Positions 50,701 to 60,000 of a stretch of DNA of 60,000 bases are shown here, piece after piece. Each line of letters starts with the position of its first letter. The first letter of the stretch is position 1. A program made the position numbers and the translations under genes. A model generated the notes under the pieces. It had not been told where the DNA came from and searched no databases. It saw nothing but the letters and a program-made list of their open reading frames with translations. The stretch spans positions 27,146,025-27,206,024 of the forward strand of contig OU612070.1 of NCBI GenBank assembly GCA_914767715.1, read 5' to 3'. Origin of the DNA: Membranipora membranacea (taxonomy: Eukaryota > Bryozoa > Gymnolaemata > Cheilostomatida > Membraniporidae).

Positions 50701-52437
50701 TGTATCTTCATAAAGACATGTGGATTGGCGGGTACAAGAAAGATGGAAAATGGTTGTGGAAAGGTGACATCTCGGACAGCGCCATTGTCATCACAGACTG
50801 GGCAAAGTATCAACCTGACAACTGGCAGGGAAATCAAAACTGTCTGCGACTTTGGGGATCTGAAATATCAGAATCATTTCATAACGACCCGAAAAACATA
50901 TGGTATCGCTTCGATGATGCTGAGTGTGATATGTCAATGCCATTCATTTGTGAAAAACATATTTGACAAAACTCAGTCTAATAAAAATGAATTCTTTTAT
51001 GCACAAAATCTTGTATTTAATTCTTATCTGTTTGAAATTGAAAGTAAAACAGAAAATAGTATATGACCAGCCTGCTGATATCGAGGTGTTTTCTCTTCCA
51101 TCTGGTGGATATGCCTTAAGTCTCAACTAAAACTGAGACTTTGTAAACTAGCAATGTCAACACAACACTATGTTTAAAACTATTAGGATAAGTTTTCACA
51201 ATGCTGTCAAAAAGCTGAATCTCAGCTTGTAGGACTCAACCTCATACAAAATGTCTCGCTGCTCTCTACAATCAGATCATTCTGTTAAACCCGTTAAACA
51301 GTTGCAATCAAGCAGTGATGGCAATTAACTAAATTTTGGTAACCGAGGACACAAGCTGGGTAAGCGTACCTGCAATAGATGTGTTGACTTTAGCAGACCT
51401 ATCCTTCACTGTTTTAGTTATTTCTTGGTGCAAATCGAGTAAGTTTGGAGCGGTAGGGAAGGTTTGCACATTGAAATAGTACATCTGATGCTTTGCCCCA
51501 TGATTTTGTATTAATCTCTCCTCGATAGATGGCAGATTGTCGATCAGCTCGACATCCTCATACCATTTCCAAGCCTCTTCAGGAGTAAAACCTTCCCATC
51601 TACCTGCAATAAATTAATTAATTAATTAATATCACCTTACCTCAAGCGTTCCATCGGGGATCTATTATCAAACAAAAAATTGTCCATTTCTTTGACCAGT
51701 TATCACTGGCCTCACAAGAAAATATGATTGACAATAGGCTAGAAATATTTCATCATCGAGTTAATAGATATTACACTGAATAAAAGCGGACAGGATTGAA
51801 TAAAGGCAAGTACTGCAAACATTACTAGACCTTTATAAGAATGCAGTTCTAGTTGGGTTTTCAAAGACGCATAGACCTCATGTGTTCAATCAAGGAGTAA
51901 CAGGCTGTTAGTGTATGGAACATGTTGTTTGCTTGTGGGATTCTTGCCTATTTACTCACTGGGACTTTTTCAATTCCTACCAACATAACTGTCTATACTT
52001 CAAATGAAGGATGATGCCTCTGAGTCTCTGCAAAATTGTTGCAGTAGTGATAAGCAATTCATTCATTCATGTGGTGACAGCTCTGCAGAGAAATGAGCAA
52101 GACCCCTGCGTTCATCATATCATCATTGGATGGTTTCATGTTGGTGCCAGCAACAATGAACTCTCATGCCTCTCATTGGTGGTGCCAGCCCAGTGAGTGT
52201 GTGTGTGTGTGTGTGCAATCGGTGTACTGTATGTATGTATGTGAGCAACAAGGAGTTAGAGGGTGTGAGTGATTGTGTTAGCAAGATAATCTTACCTTTG
52301 GGAAACTTCGGTTTAACCTCGGGGTAGTCAACTAGCTCTGGCGATGTTGATTTGTGTCTGGCACCCAGCAATCTGCAAAAACAATAAGGTGGATATGCAG
52401 AAATGCTAATGCACTTTCTTCTCAAAACATTTGCCAT
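44753..52437 (-). CDS. MRPS30: Mitochondrial ribosomal protein mL65 (MRPS30 / PDCD9)
   Basis: Eleven exons close in phase: 52296-52437, 51370-51603, 48461-48542, 48076-48277, 47742-47828, 47370-47487, 46898-47146, 46499-46695, 45952-46163, 45596-45697 and 44753-44891, giving 587 residues. The start MANVLRRKCISISAY is a plausible mitochondrial targeting peptide. The body aligns with MRPS30: SIEERLIQNHGAKHQMYYFN (N-terminal MRP-S30 region), HWVKGGETTPPH, GRIRYGYQHNVDYQF, and the signature VTDGQFFTPITYQLNTLRL followed by KAQLFHTIDDEGN. Known role: structural protein of the large mitoribosomal subunit. MRPL37 is a distant relative, but the QLNTLRL...IDDEGN block fits MRPS30 better. After residue about 437 there is a further stretch of about 150 residues, including DLSKAKRDQRKKELEHEF, that I do not know from vertebrate MRPS30 (about 440 residues). 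It is divergent from SNAPC4 and hosts two lectin units in intron 2. Confidence 0.88.
45231..45278. repeat. Exact 24-bp tandem duplication with internal palindrome
   Basis: Two identical adjacent 24-bp units (45231-45254 and 45255-45278), each containing the near-palindrome TAACCACT...AGTGGGTTA. They lie in the last MRPS30 intron. Confidence 0.9.
48560..48638. repeat. 11-bp minisatellite, unit CGTTACTGTTA
   Basis: About seven near-perfect copies of an 11-bp unit, ending in a shorter CGTTACGTTACTGG variant. It starts 18 bp from the acceptor-side edge of MRPS30 exon 48461-48542, so it occupies that intron's branch-point region. Confidence 0.9.
49031..49755 (+). CDS. Secreted C-type lectin-like protein 1
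   Basis: Two exons, 49031-49082 and 49283-49755, encode 174 residues. Exon 1 (MMRILVLIFVSIAVTIP) is a signal peptide, joined in phase 1. The rest is one C-type lectin domain: CEGGWVNVPLRSHTSCYKF, WSEAQGLCRDMGGYLATLD, MWIGGYKKNGVWLWKGEL, HQPDDNGAGLQNCL and FDDTSCEYYKMQYICEK, with the expected disulfide cysteines. QPD at the first Ca-site loop is the galactose-type motif in this family. The usual WND triplet reads FDD, so calcium-dependent sugar binding is likely but not certain. The protein ends right after the last cysteine, so it is a soluble single-domain lectin, a type often used in immunity or matrix. AATAAA occurs at 49787 and 49791, 32-36 bp after the stop. It is nested in MRPS30 intron 2 on the opposite strand. 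Confidence 0.88.
50500..50966 (+). CDS. C-type lectin-like domain 2 (terminal exon; own signal exon not found)
   Basis: An acceptor (GATTGGCAG) precedes a phase-1 exon encoding 154 residues, closely similar to lectin 1: CPGGWISIPFHTHVSCYNF, WSEAQGVCRDMGGHLATLD, DMWIGGYKKDGKWLWKGD, YQPDNWQGNQNCL and FDDAECDMSMPFICEK. It keeps QPD and FDD, so it is a tandem duplicate. AATAAA at 50980 follows the TGA within 15 bp. Between 49800 and 50499 I find no ATG plus hydrophobic segment ending in a phase-1 donor. Its start (GWAEAEG) joins in frame to the 49031-49082 signal exon, so it may be an alternative 3'-terminal exon of the same gene, or a gene that has lost exon 1. Confidence 0.8.
52197..52215. repeat. 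GT microsatellite
   Basis: About nine GT units in MRPS30 intron 1, followed by a short TGTA run. Confidence 0.9.
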
Positions 52438-52693
52438 GACTCAGTGTGATGTTGGTTAGTTTCTAAAATATACAACCTTGGCTCTTAGAAATTTAGTTTG
52501 AGGTCCCATACAAAGAGTTCGGGGTTATGTGTAGCCCCCATGACATAATTTTGTTCGAAACTATTCCATGTCAGATAGTAGCTCGATCAACATTTATTCT
52601 CCCAAAAACAAAAATCATGAAGAGTCTGATTGGGATTAGAATGAAATGAGGTGATGCAGAACTAAGACCCATGAGTTACCACTCCACTGAAAT
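52438..52693. promoter_or_regulatory. Divergent promoter interval MRPS30 / SNAPC4
   Basis: Only 256 bp separate the two start codons on opposite strands, so the genes probably share a bidirectional promoter. It has no TATA box in an expected place. An inverted CCAAT (GATTGG, near 52628) is the only core-promoter-like motif I see. Confidence 0.6.
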
Positions 52694-55600
52694 ATGGACA
52701 TAGAGCAACAGGAACTCACTGAGGATATTCAGCAGCTGGAGCTTGTCCTAAATTCAGCACCTCCAAACAGTGAGTGCATGTTATTATAATTATTTTTTAT
52801 AATGACAATCATTGAATCAATGATTAATAATAATAATTGACCGGGAAAAATTAAATTTATGATCTATGTTATCTAATATAGCATAATTATAGCCTGTCTT
52901 GACAAGCTTTGTCAAGACAGGCTAAGCATTATTAGAAATCTGGTATCTTCAGCAGGATAATGTCATATGCATTATCATATACTGAGCTGCACCAAATATT
53001 TATGCTCATCATGCCAAGCAATGCAAATAAATACAGCATATATACAAACTAACTTGGGCTATTAGTATTTTAATTACCACAGGGTCCCTCTGGAACCAAT
53101 AAATTAATGGCAAGCATGTTAGCTACTGTCACTGTGCTAGAGATCCTGCATAAAGCTTGCGGTCGAAACAGAGCGAAAAAAACTCGCTGTGGTGATTCTT
53201 TGCTGACAAAGTGTTTGCATGCTTGAATGATGATGAAGCAAAGTTTTATCCCGCTCTCACTGCGCTATCCACAGATAGACTCTTGCTGACCATGTTAAGA
53301 TTCCATCATGCTTATCCACTCATAAACACAGTATAAACTTCTGAAGGCAGGAGACCATGATCATCAGTAATTATAGCCCCTAGCCGTATATCCCCTTCCT
53401 GGACTATAGTATATTATTTCATGTCAATCATTTACATAAACACTTAGTGGCTGTGGGCAAGAAACTCAGTAAAAGGTTTTAGTTCAACATATCATATTAT
53501 GTTGAGGTATAGGAAGTAGGTAGCTTATGCATGTCGTTGAAGTAGGTAGCTTATGCATGTCGTTGAAGTAGGTAGCCTATGCATGTCGTTGAAATTCAGC
53601 GGTATAAGTAGTCATATTTCGTTTTGATCAATTGACTCAACTATAATAAATATTGATAGTGAGCTGTTACACATTCTGTTGCCGCCTTATTGTCATCATT
53701 GTTATTAATTTTAGCTGCCATAGAAGCTGAGTGTGTCGAAGAGTTAGACAGTGAGGATGAGGTCCCAGGTAACTTAGTTGTCAATGATGGGGCCTACCAG
53801 GGAGGAGAAGATGAGGAGCCATGTCTCTCAGGGATCGATGAGTATAATATCGAGGCTGGGTAAGTAACTCTTATTATATCCTATTATCTACACCCGTGTG
53901 TTCATTGCTACAACTTTCGACCAACGCCTCTCTATCGGCATATAACTGTGTGCATTGGCTGCAATATGAAGGTTTAAAGTCTTGTATTCTTATCTCCTGT
54001 TATTTAATCGTAGAGGAGATTTAGCCGAGGAGATTGAGGATGAGGATGAGGAGGAAGAAGAACTGCAGCTGGGTGATAATCTGGAGACAGCTCTCGCTCT
54101 AAACAGAGCATACCAGGAGGCCCTGAGAGGTCACATGTCTATAGTACAAGATCGTCTACATAAAAACAGAGAGAAACAGGTCTGTACGGTTGACGTCGGC
54201 TGCTAAATATAAAGAAAACTTAAAATTTGAAACTGACTTATGCTATTTCAAATGCAATCATAAGTTAAAGTTGGTTAAGTAGACATCAGATCTTTATAGG
54301 TTGCCCATCTCATATAATGAACATGGCAAAGTTTTATGTGAAGGCTATGTATCTAAGTCATGATAGTATCTACGAATTGTCTAATTTAAAAACACGCACC
54401 AATATATTTTTTGGTTTGAGGTGTGATTAAGTTCTTAAACATCAAATAAAAGCATAACTACTTGGCTGACAGATTTGAAAACCTAATAATTTTGGGAATA
54501 AAACTTTTGCAGTACCTGGTAGTTCTGTTTATAACAGTGGTTTAAAACATGGTCTGAATCCTGATAAGAATTCTCTGCTGTTGCTAAAATTTGATTGGCT
54601 TCGGTTGCTTCAATTTCGCAGTTAAAATTGGCACATCCAAAAGGGTGTTTAAGTGTGGACCTCTCTCCATCTAGGCCTATACTAGAATAAAACCAAAGAT
54701 CTGTGATGTGTGATAAAACATGGAAGGCCTAGCAATAATTTTAGTTGGTATAATTGGTGAGTGTAGGTTTAGTATTTTAATACCTCAAGTTATGACATCA
54801 TCACCTCATCTTATTACAGAGAAATGGTATGGAACAGCTGGACGAGGATATTAATGAGAAGAAAGTGGATAGAGAGGCCAAACTTTTCTCTTATCCGTAC
54901 TTTAAGGATAAGAGTGGCAGAGGTCCACCTAAAAACACTGATACTATACTTAGAGAAAGTATATTCGCCAAACTAGAACCTCCTACAGTGTGTAAGTACA
55001 CGTCTTTAATCAGGTCGAGTTGGTGTGCTTTTCTTCCCTGAAGCCCAGATTCAAATGTATCATGTTCGATAGATTTAGTTTACAAACCTCAGCTCATATA
55101 GCACGATATACATTAGCCCAGGGATATCAGGTTCAACAAAAATATCCGTCTTTGCCACCTCAAGCTGACCTAGCAACATCCTGTATATACTATGTTAATG
55201 ATCAGTTTAGTACTGTGCTACTTGTGAACAACTAGTATCAATGTAACAATAATACTCATTCAAGTAAGCCAAATATATCATCCAGGGCATGAAACTTTTT
55301 AATGCGTAGTGTTCAGTCTATCGTTTATAAATTGGACTGAGAACTTAAACTCATTAGCATATCAAGTAGCGACAAGCAGTAACTCCTTGGTAATGTGCAA
55401 GTAGGTGCATATAGATTTAGATAATAATTGCACAAGATGACTATAAATGAAGGTTGTCTTCTCCCTTAATTGTGAGCAGACGACTCAGTCTATGTTCAGC
55501 ACATCATGTAAACTGCTTCACACAGGCTCTGCCATGCTTGCTTCTATAATTTGCTTAAATCACAAGGTTCTGTGATCTCATCTTACAATCTAATAGATTC

Positions 55601-58600
55601 TGTTGTTTCATCAACATTTACAGAAAGCGTCACTCATATGCCATGGTTAAAAAAAGAGAACATGTTGAGATCACTATGTATATAGTCAATGTACATCAGG
55701 CCATAATAGGAGATCCGGCATGTCTTTTTGAAGGTTCGAGGAAGGGATTTTTACCAATTTGTATGTAATAGAAAAATAGGAATGTCACATACTTCGAGTG
55801 TGTATTGTTCGACGGAAACAGAAGAAAATCAAATCCGCTATATCTACTTGGTGATTCATTGTAAAACCCATGTTCAATTTTCAAAATATTAACACTGTTG
55901 CTTGTCGTAAGAGCTTCCCGAACACATCTCTTTTCAGAGTTGTGAGCTCATGATAGAGGGAGGGGGGGTTGTCTGCGTGCAACAAACAGTGATATAATAA
56001 ATGCAAAAAATTAGTAATTCAAGTCCTCAATTTGCAAAGCATAATGAGATCGATTCCGAACTATTGAGTCCCTCTGAAATAAGCTCCATCTGTAATTCAT
56101 GTGTCGCCACATTATGTGGAAGAGATCTTTACGGTGTAGATGATAAAACAAGGGATAGTCCAACAGCCCCTGTTCATTGTACATTAGAGAGTCACTAAAA
56201 CTCTTATATCTGTCGTCTGTCTTGACAAAGATGTGCTGAAACTTAGCATCAGTCTGCTCGGCTACCACACCAAACATCCAGGCGTCGTCTATCCACAGGG
56301 GGATGAGATAACGTGATGCGTTATAGAGTTGTGGCACCACGTCACCTGTCATCACCAGAGCCAGACCCTGGCAGTAGTCGGGGAATTTTCTCTTTCTATA
56401 CTCCTGTCTGGTGATTCTCCATTTACCTTTTCTCTCTACTCTAGGACCCTCATATACCCTGAATAATGAATATTGCCATAATTTTCATCATTATTTCAAG
56501 AAAATGCAGATAACCCTAGACCACAATTTACCAAGATAATATGTCACTGATTTTCAATATTCACTTTTTTCTTTCTCTTTCACCGAAATGTTTCTACATG
56601 TATTATGTAGCACAAAACCCAGCTCTTGTTTTATAGGAAAGGCTAACTGTACTATTATATTATGCAATTTACACGTCGGTATATGTTAATATTTGACGTT
56701 GTTGTGCCGTGGCCTTATTTCCGACTCCTGAACTGATTAATATGTAGCACGATTGGTTTGACAAACCATGATCCTATAATGCTTAATGTTGTTACTTAGT
56801 TTTTAAATCGGTTTAGTCTTGTTTGGACGAGGACGCGGTTTTCATTCATTGAATTTAACTGGATAAAATTTAATATTACTGCGGAATGAAAGGTCGGACA
56901 AGCTTTCAACTCAGACAAAAGTAAAAAAACAAGCTTACCGACACAAAATAGTATTATTCTCCATCTGATGATTAGCCTGTAAACTGTGAATATGATTGAA
57001 GAGTAAGGGGAGGTCCACCAGGGCATCGTCATCACTCTTAATGACAAGCTTAGCCTGTGGGCAGTATTTAGTTATCCACCTGACTGCTGAGATAGCCTTA
57101 TAAGTCATGTTATGGTAGTGATCTATATACTCCTCTTGTATTATATCTGCATATTTCTCACTTTCGAAGCTCACTTTGTCCTGAATGGCCTGAGCTAGCT
57201 TCAAATAACGACGTTTGATAGCACCAAGGAAAAATCCCACCTTAATTTTATAACCCCTGTTAGCGGGAAAGTGTTTCGAGTTAGCCCAAGTTTCTCGGAT
57301 GGTGACTCTGTTTTTGTGCTTATCAGGGGCAGAGTGAACCCAGACGAAGACGTTGGTGTCCGGCTCACAAAGATCCGTGTTATTTATTAAGTAGCTAAAA
57401 TCGGGGTCAATAATCATAGATTTTTTCTTCTTAGGTTCCTGATGTTTCTGAGGCTGCTTTACCTCTGCCATTGTGTCACGTAGAGCCGTGTCTGAGTGAT
57501 TTCTATGATCTTTGACATGTAAAATGTCTGATTCGATCAGCGTTGGCGCCATAAATGTCACGTACAGTCCTGCTGCGATACAAAGTGATAATATAGATAA
57601 TATTATAAACAGTAGAAGTTTGGTCCGATTAGTAAGATTAGTTATAGCTGATGTGTTAGGACAGAGTTTGAGCCTCTCTACAATCCAGAGCTTCAATAAA
57701 CTGGTCTTATCTGTTGGACAGAGTCTTTGTCGGACTGATGATATATCTAAGTTCTGAGAGAACCTTCGTACTATTTCTGACATTCTATGTGTACGCCGCT
57801 CAGATTCTGTTTATTGTGCTGTATCCCTCACTTTAATCCAGAGTTTTGTTTTTTACAATCAGCAGCTCGGCGGATAGTTTGTGGAGAGTTTGACTTCTCA
57901 TCACCTTGTTATATCACTATTATCCCCACTGTCTGTAGCGCAGCTCTGGGCGTTGTTTACTTTGTTTTACTGTAACAGAGCGAGTTATGGCTAAAAGTGA
58001 AGCTTGTAAATTTCTTTATCCGTAACCCTAAATAAGTCGCTGATTTGCGTTTGGCTCGTATTTCAGAGTTTCTTAGCATTAGGTAATCTTTTTGCCAGGC
58101 TTACTATAAATATATAAAATCAGAGATTAATGAAATATAAACCGTTCGAATATTTAAAATTTTATCCTTGGGCTTACAATATTTTATATGCTGTAATACA
58201 ATCCTACACATTCTTAGCGAGAAAGAAAAGCCTACACATTTTCTTGACTTAAAAATAGGAAATTTTTTTTTTTAAATTTAGGGAAAGTCTATCAGGAGAG
58301 ATTACTACTAGAGTGTTTGAGAGAGCAGATGAAATCTAAATGTCTCAAAGATTTACATCTCAGGCTTAAGAAGGTGAGACAGGAGCGGATACACACCCCT
58401 CAGGCTGATCCCCCTGAGGAGACAGAGGAAGATTTATTATATACTATCAACTGTGTGAAGACTGAGTTCACCCTAAGTGATGTACCTGTGGATGATGTGG
58501 TCAATCACGCTGATTGGCTCACAGTAGCCAATCATCATGTACGTACCGCTGCCTCTATTTATATTTATCTACCTATTTACTATTGATTGTTTAGACGCTC

Positions 58601-59975
58601 ACTACTCTGAGATGATCTAACAGGAATGAATAATGTATGATACAATCCAAATTGACAAGAGTCGGATCATCCTTGTAGGCCTACTTGTATCATAGATTTC
58701 TTACTGCTTATTGCTAACTCACATCAATGCCTGACAGGTAGTACTTAGGAATACCTATCACCATGATCTGACTCTTTTATTATTGCAAACAGTGGAAAGA
58801 AAATTGAGAAAACTTACCTTGCGCACTTAGTTTTAAAAGCACAGTTTGTTGTGTTGGCTTTTTCCTTCCTCAAGCTAAAGAGCCTTAATAAAACCTGTTA
58901 GAGTAACCTGTTGTAACATTTAAATTCCTCTGTGAGAGTGGGCAGAACTAAAAGACCTGACAGCTGTTGTTGCTCTCGACCGGATAATAAAATGACAAAT
59001 AATTTTTATTCAATTATTTGAGAAGTTCAAACTTTGCTGCCATGCTTTGTGTTTGCACCTCAATAGACGTATAGACTGATTATTAATTGTTAAATTCTTA
59101 GTTAGAATAGCTTGCATGACAATTAATGCTATTTTCGATTGTGGTAGCCGAAGTGACTTTCTTAGTTTTAATGAGATCACTGTCGAGTCTGGAACTCCTG
59201 TATGAGACCAGCACATCATTCTAAACAGAGTAGAATATTATATTAAATTATATTATTGATTATCTGTTTATTATTGTTGTTCAGTTGGACGGCGTGTTCA
59301 GCACAGAGCAATGTATAGCCATGTACAGAAATGTATGTAACCCGCATATAAACCGAGCTGTGTGGACAGAGTTTGAAGATGAGGCGCTGAAGGAGCTCAC
59401 CGCAAAGCATGGACACCAGAGCTGGGAACTTGTCGCACAAGAATTAGGGGTTGGTTTTTTTTATAAATTGAAGCGGTAAGATTGTAATGAAATGGATATA
59501 ATTAAACTTCCAGTCAGAATCCATTCCAGACATATAATTCCATAAATTATATTTGTGCATTCAGGTCAAATTTCGAACGTACAATCAATAGACGAACAAT
59601 GAACCAATTTAAAAAATGCTCAGGAGTTATCCCCCTTCTCATTGTGAGGAAACAACTCAATTCAACATAAAATAACAAGCATCGGTGATACAACAAACTA
59701 CATCGACTTCAAGGCCTGGCTAGAGTTATAAATCTTACAAAACTCTATTTGTAAGTATAACTCAACTGCTCAATGGTAGGTTGACAATGATATTTGTTCT
59801 TTCTCTTTATCTCACAGACGGACCGATCGCCATTCCTGTGTCTGCAGAGGTATCAGCAGGAGCTGAATGACTTTGAGACAGCGACATGGACAGATGAGAA
59901 GAGGGATAAGATGGTTACATACATAGAAGCTAGCATGGGAATGTGTCATATCGTCAACTGGGAAAGAGGTCTGAT
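52694..59975 (+). CDS. SNAPC4: snRNA-activating protein complex subunit 4, N-terminal part (partial, runs off right edge)
   Basis: Seven exons close in phase: 52694-52769, 53715-53859, 54014-54179, 54820-54991, 58282-58538, 59285-59449 and 59818 to about 59975. SNAPC4 (SNAP190) is the Myb-repeat DNA-binding subunit of SNAPc, which binds the proximal sequence element of snRNA genes for Pol II and Pol III. In order: MDIEQQELTEDIQQLELVL (start resembles human MDVDAEREKITQEI), acidic stretch EEIEDEDEEEEELQ, coiled segment with NRAYQEALRGHMSI, the diagnostic YPYFKDKSGRGPP, then WKVYQERLLLECLREQMKSK. The Myb region begins at HADWLTVANHHLDG and continues NRAVWTEFEDEALKELTAKH, SWELVAQELGTDRSPFLCLQ, FETATWTDEKRDKM. 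The last exon ends at 59968 (GTCTGA) or, with a better donor, 59975 (GTAAAA); reading on meets a stop at 59977. The remaining repeats lie beyond the window. Intron 4 hosts the GT31 gene. Confidence 0.93.
52891..52923. repeat. Perfect 15-bp hairpin in SNAPC4 intron 1
   Basis: AGCCTGTCTTGACAA (52891-52905) and its exact complement (52909-52923) with a GCT loop. No convincing target duplication is visible. Confidence 0.85.
53513..53590. repeat. 26-bp tandem repeat, three copies
   Basis: Three adjacent 26-bp units beginning GAAGTAGGTAGC, with one substitution in the third. They lie in SNAPC4 intron 1, about 125 bp before exon 2. Confidence 0.9.
54992..58281 (+). other. SNAPC4 intron 4, host of the GT31 gene
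   Basis: A 3.3-kb intron (donor GTAAGT, acceptor AAATTTAG) with the complete two-exon glycosyltransferase gene on the minus strand. The 5' third (54992-56010) has no supported coding sequence; a 71-codon frame at 55020-55235 is unremarkable. Confidence 0.85.
56011..57783 (-). CDS. B3GALT-like: Beta-1,3-galactosyltransferase-like protein (GT31 family)
   Basis: Two exons, 56939-57783 and 56011-56458, joined in phase 2, encode 430 residues. It is a type II membrane protein: cytoplasmic tail 1-54, transmembrane helix about 55-77 (KLLLFIILSILSLCIAAGLY), a stem with KKKK, then the GT31 catalytic domain. Family motifs are visible: RVTIRETWAN (RQAIRETW), GFFLGA, EEYIDHYHNMTYKAISAVRW (the D.Y.NLT.K block), KSDDDALVD (DxD-type metal/UDP-sugar site, residues 251-253), FPDYCQGLALVMTGDVV (YPPYCSG) and IDDAWMFGVVA in place of EDVYVG. 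It should transfer galactose or GlcNAc in beta-1,3 linkage in the Golgi. Donor and acceptor cannot be inferred. Vertebrate B3GALT coding regions are often single-exon; here one intron splits the catalytic domain after the DDD block. N-glycosylation sequons: NNTD, NMTY, NNTI. No truncation seen. Confidence 0.9.
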
Positions 59976-60000
59976 GTAAAACATATGCGTTTGTCCCGTA

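Larger units (their letters stand above)
48543..51369 (-). other. MRPS30 intron 2, host of two C-type lectin coding units
   Basis: A 2.8-kb intron between exons 51370-51603 and 48461-48542. The opposite strand carries lectin exons at 49031-49082, 49283-49755 and 50500-50966. An 11-bp minisatellite lies next to exon 3, at 48560-48638. Confidence 0.85.

Noticed and set aside
54721-54992. Possible independent small gene at the YPYFKDK exon
   Set aside because: The frame joins in phase to the neighbouring SNAPC4 exons and matches the SNAPC4 PYFKDK region, so it is an internal exon.

Overview
This is a 60 kb, AT-rich piece of an animal (metazoan) nuclear genome. Every large gene is split by GT-AG introns. 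The gene set is a DCC/neogenin netrin receptor, a RalGDS/RGL-type Ral exchange factor, secreted C-type lectins, a Golgi beta-1,3-glycosyltransferase, nuclear-encoded mitochondrial proteins and an snRNA-gene transcription factor. Short intergenic gaps and genes nested in introns suggest a fairly compact invertebrate genome. I cannot fix the phylum from sequence alone. Exon boundaries below were read by eye and accepted only where the reading phase closes across every junction.

Layout. (1) 1-11421, minus: N-terminal half of a DCC/neogenin-like receptor (signal peptide, four Ig domains, start of the fibronectin-III part), running off the left edge. It carries an extra 140-residue Ser/Thr/Pro-rich exon between Ig2 and Ig3. 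(2) 12434-17392, plus: complete DLST, the E2 subunit of 2-oxoglutarate dehydrogenase, divergent from DCC, with ETS-like and NRF-1-like motifs just before its ATG. (3) 18403-41138, minus: complete RGL/RalGDS-like Ral GEF (REM, CDC25-type GEF and RA domains), convergent with DLST. It has one shared 14-exon body and three candidate alternative first coding exons (29.8, 36.7 and 41.1 kb). (4) 43900-44307, plus: a one-exon ORF for a basic 135-residue protein I do not recognise. (5) 44753-52437, minus: complete mitochondrial ribosomal protein mL65/MRPS30 with a long charged C-terminal extension. Its 2.8 kb second intron holds, on the opposite strand, two C-type lectin coding units (49031-49755 and 50500-50966). 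(6) 52694-60000, plus: 5' part of SNAPC4 (Myb-repeat subunit of the snRNA-activating complex), starting 256 bp from the divergent MRPS30 start and running off the right edge. Its 3.3 kb fourth intron holds a two-exon GT31 beta-1,3-galactosyltransferase-like gene on the minus strand (56011-57783).

The neighbours do not form a pathway. The organisation is of interest: two divergent pairs, two convergent pairs, two introns hosting opposite-strand genes, and one gene with dispersed promoters. Non-coding DNA carries several kinds of small palindromic or foldback repeats. The clearest are a foldback element with an exact 8-bp target duplication (13013-13133), and very short palindromic inserts (CAAGGAGT...ACTCCTTG type) flanked by direct repeats at 12.87, 13.2 and 31.1 kb. 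I saw no rRNA gene, CRISPR array, prokaryotic or viral gene, or convincing tRNA gene.
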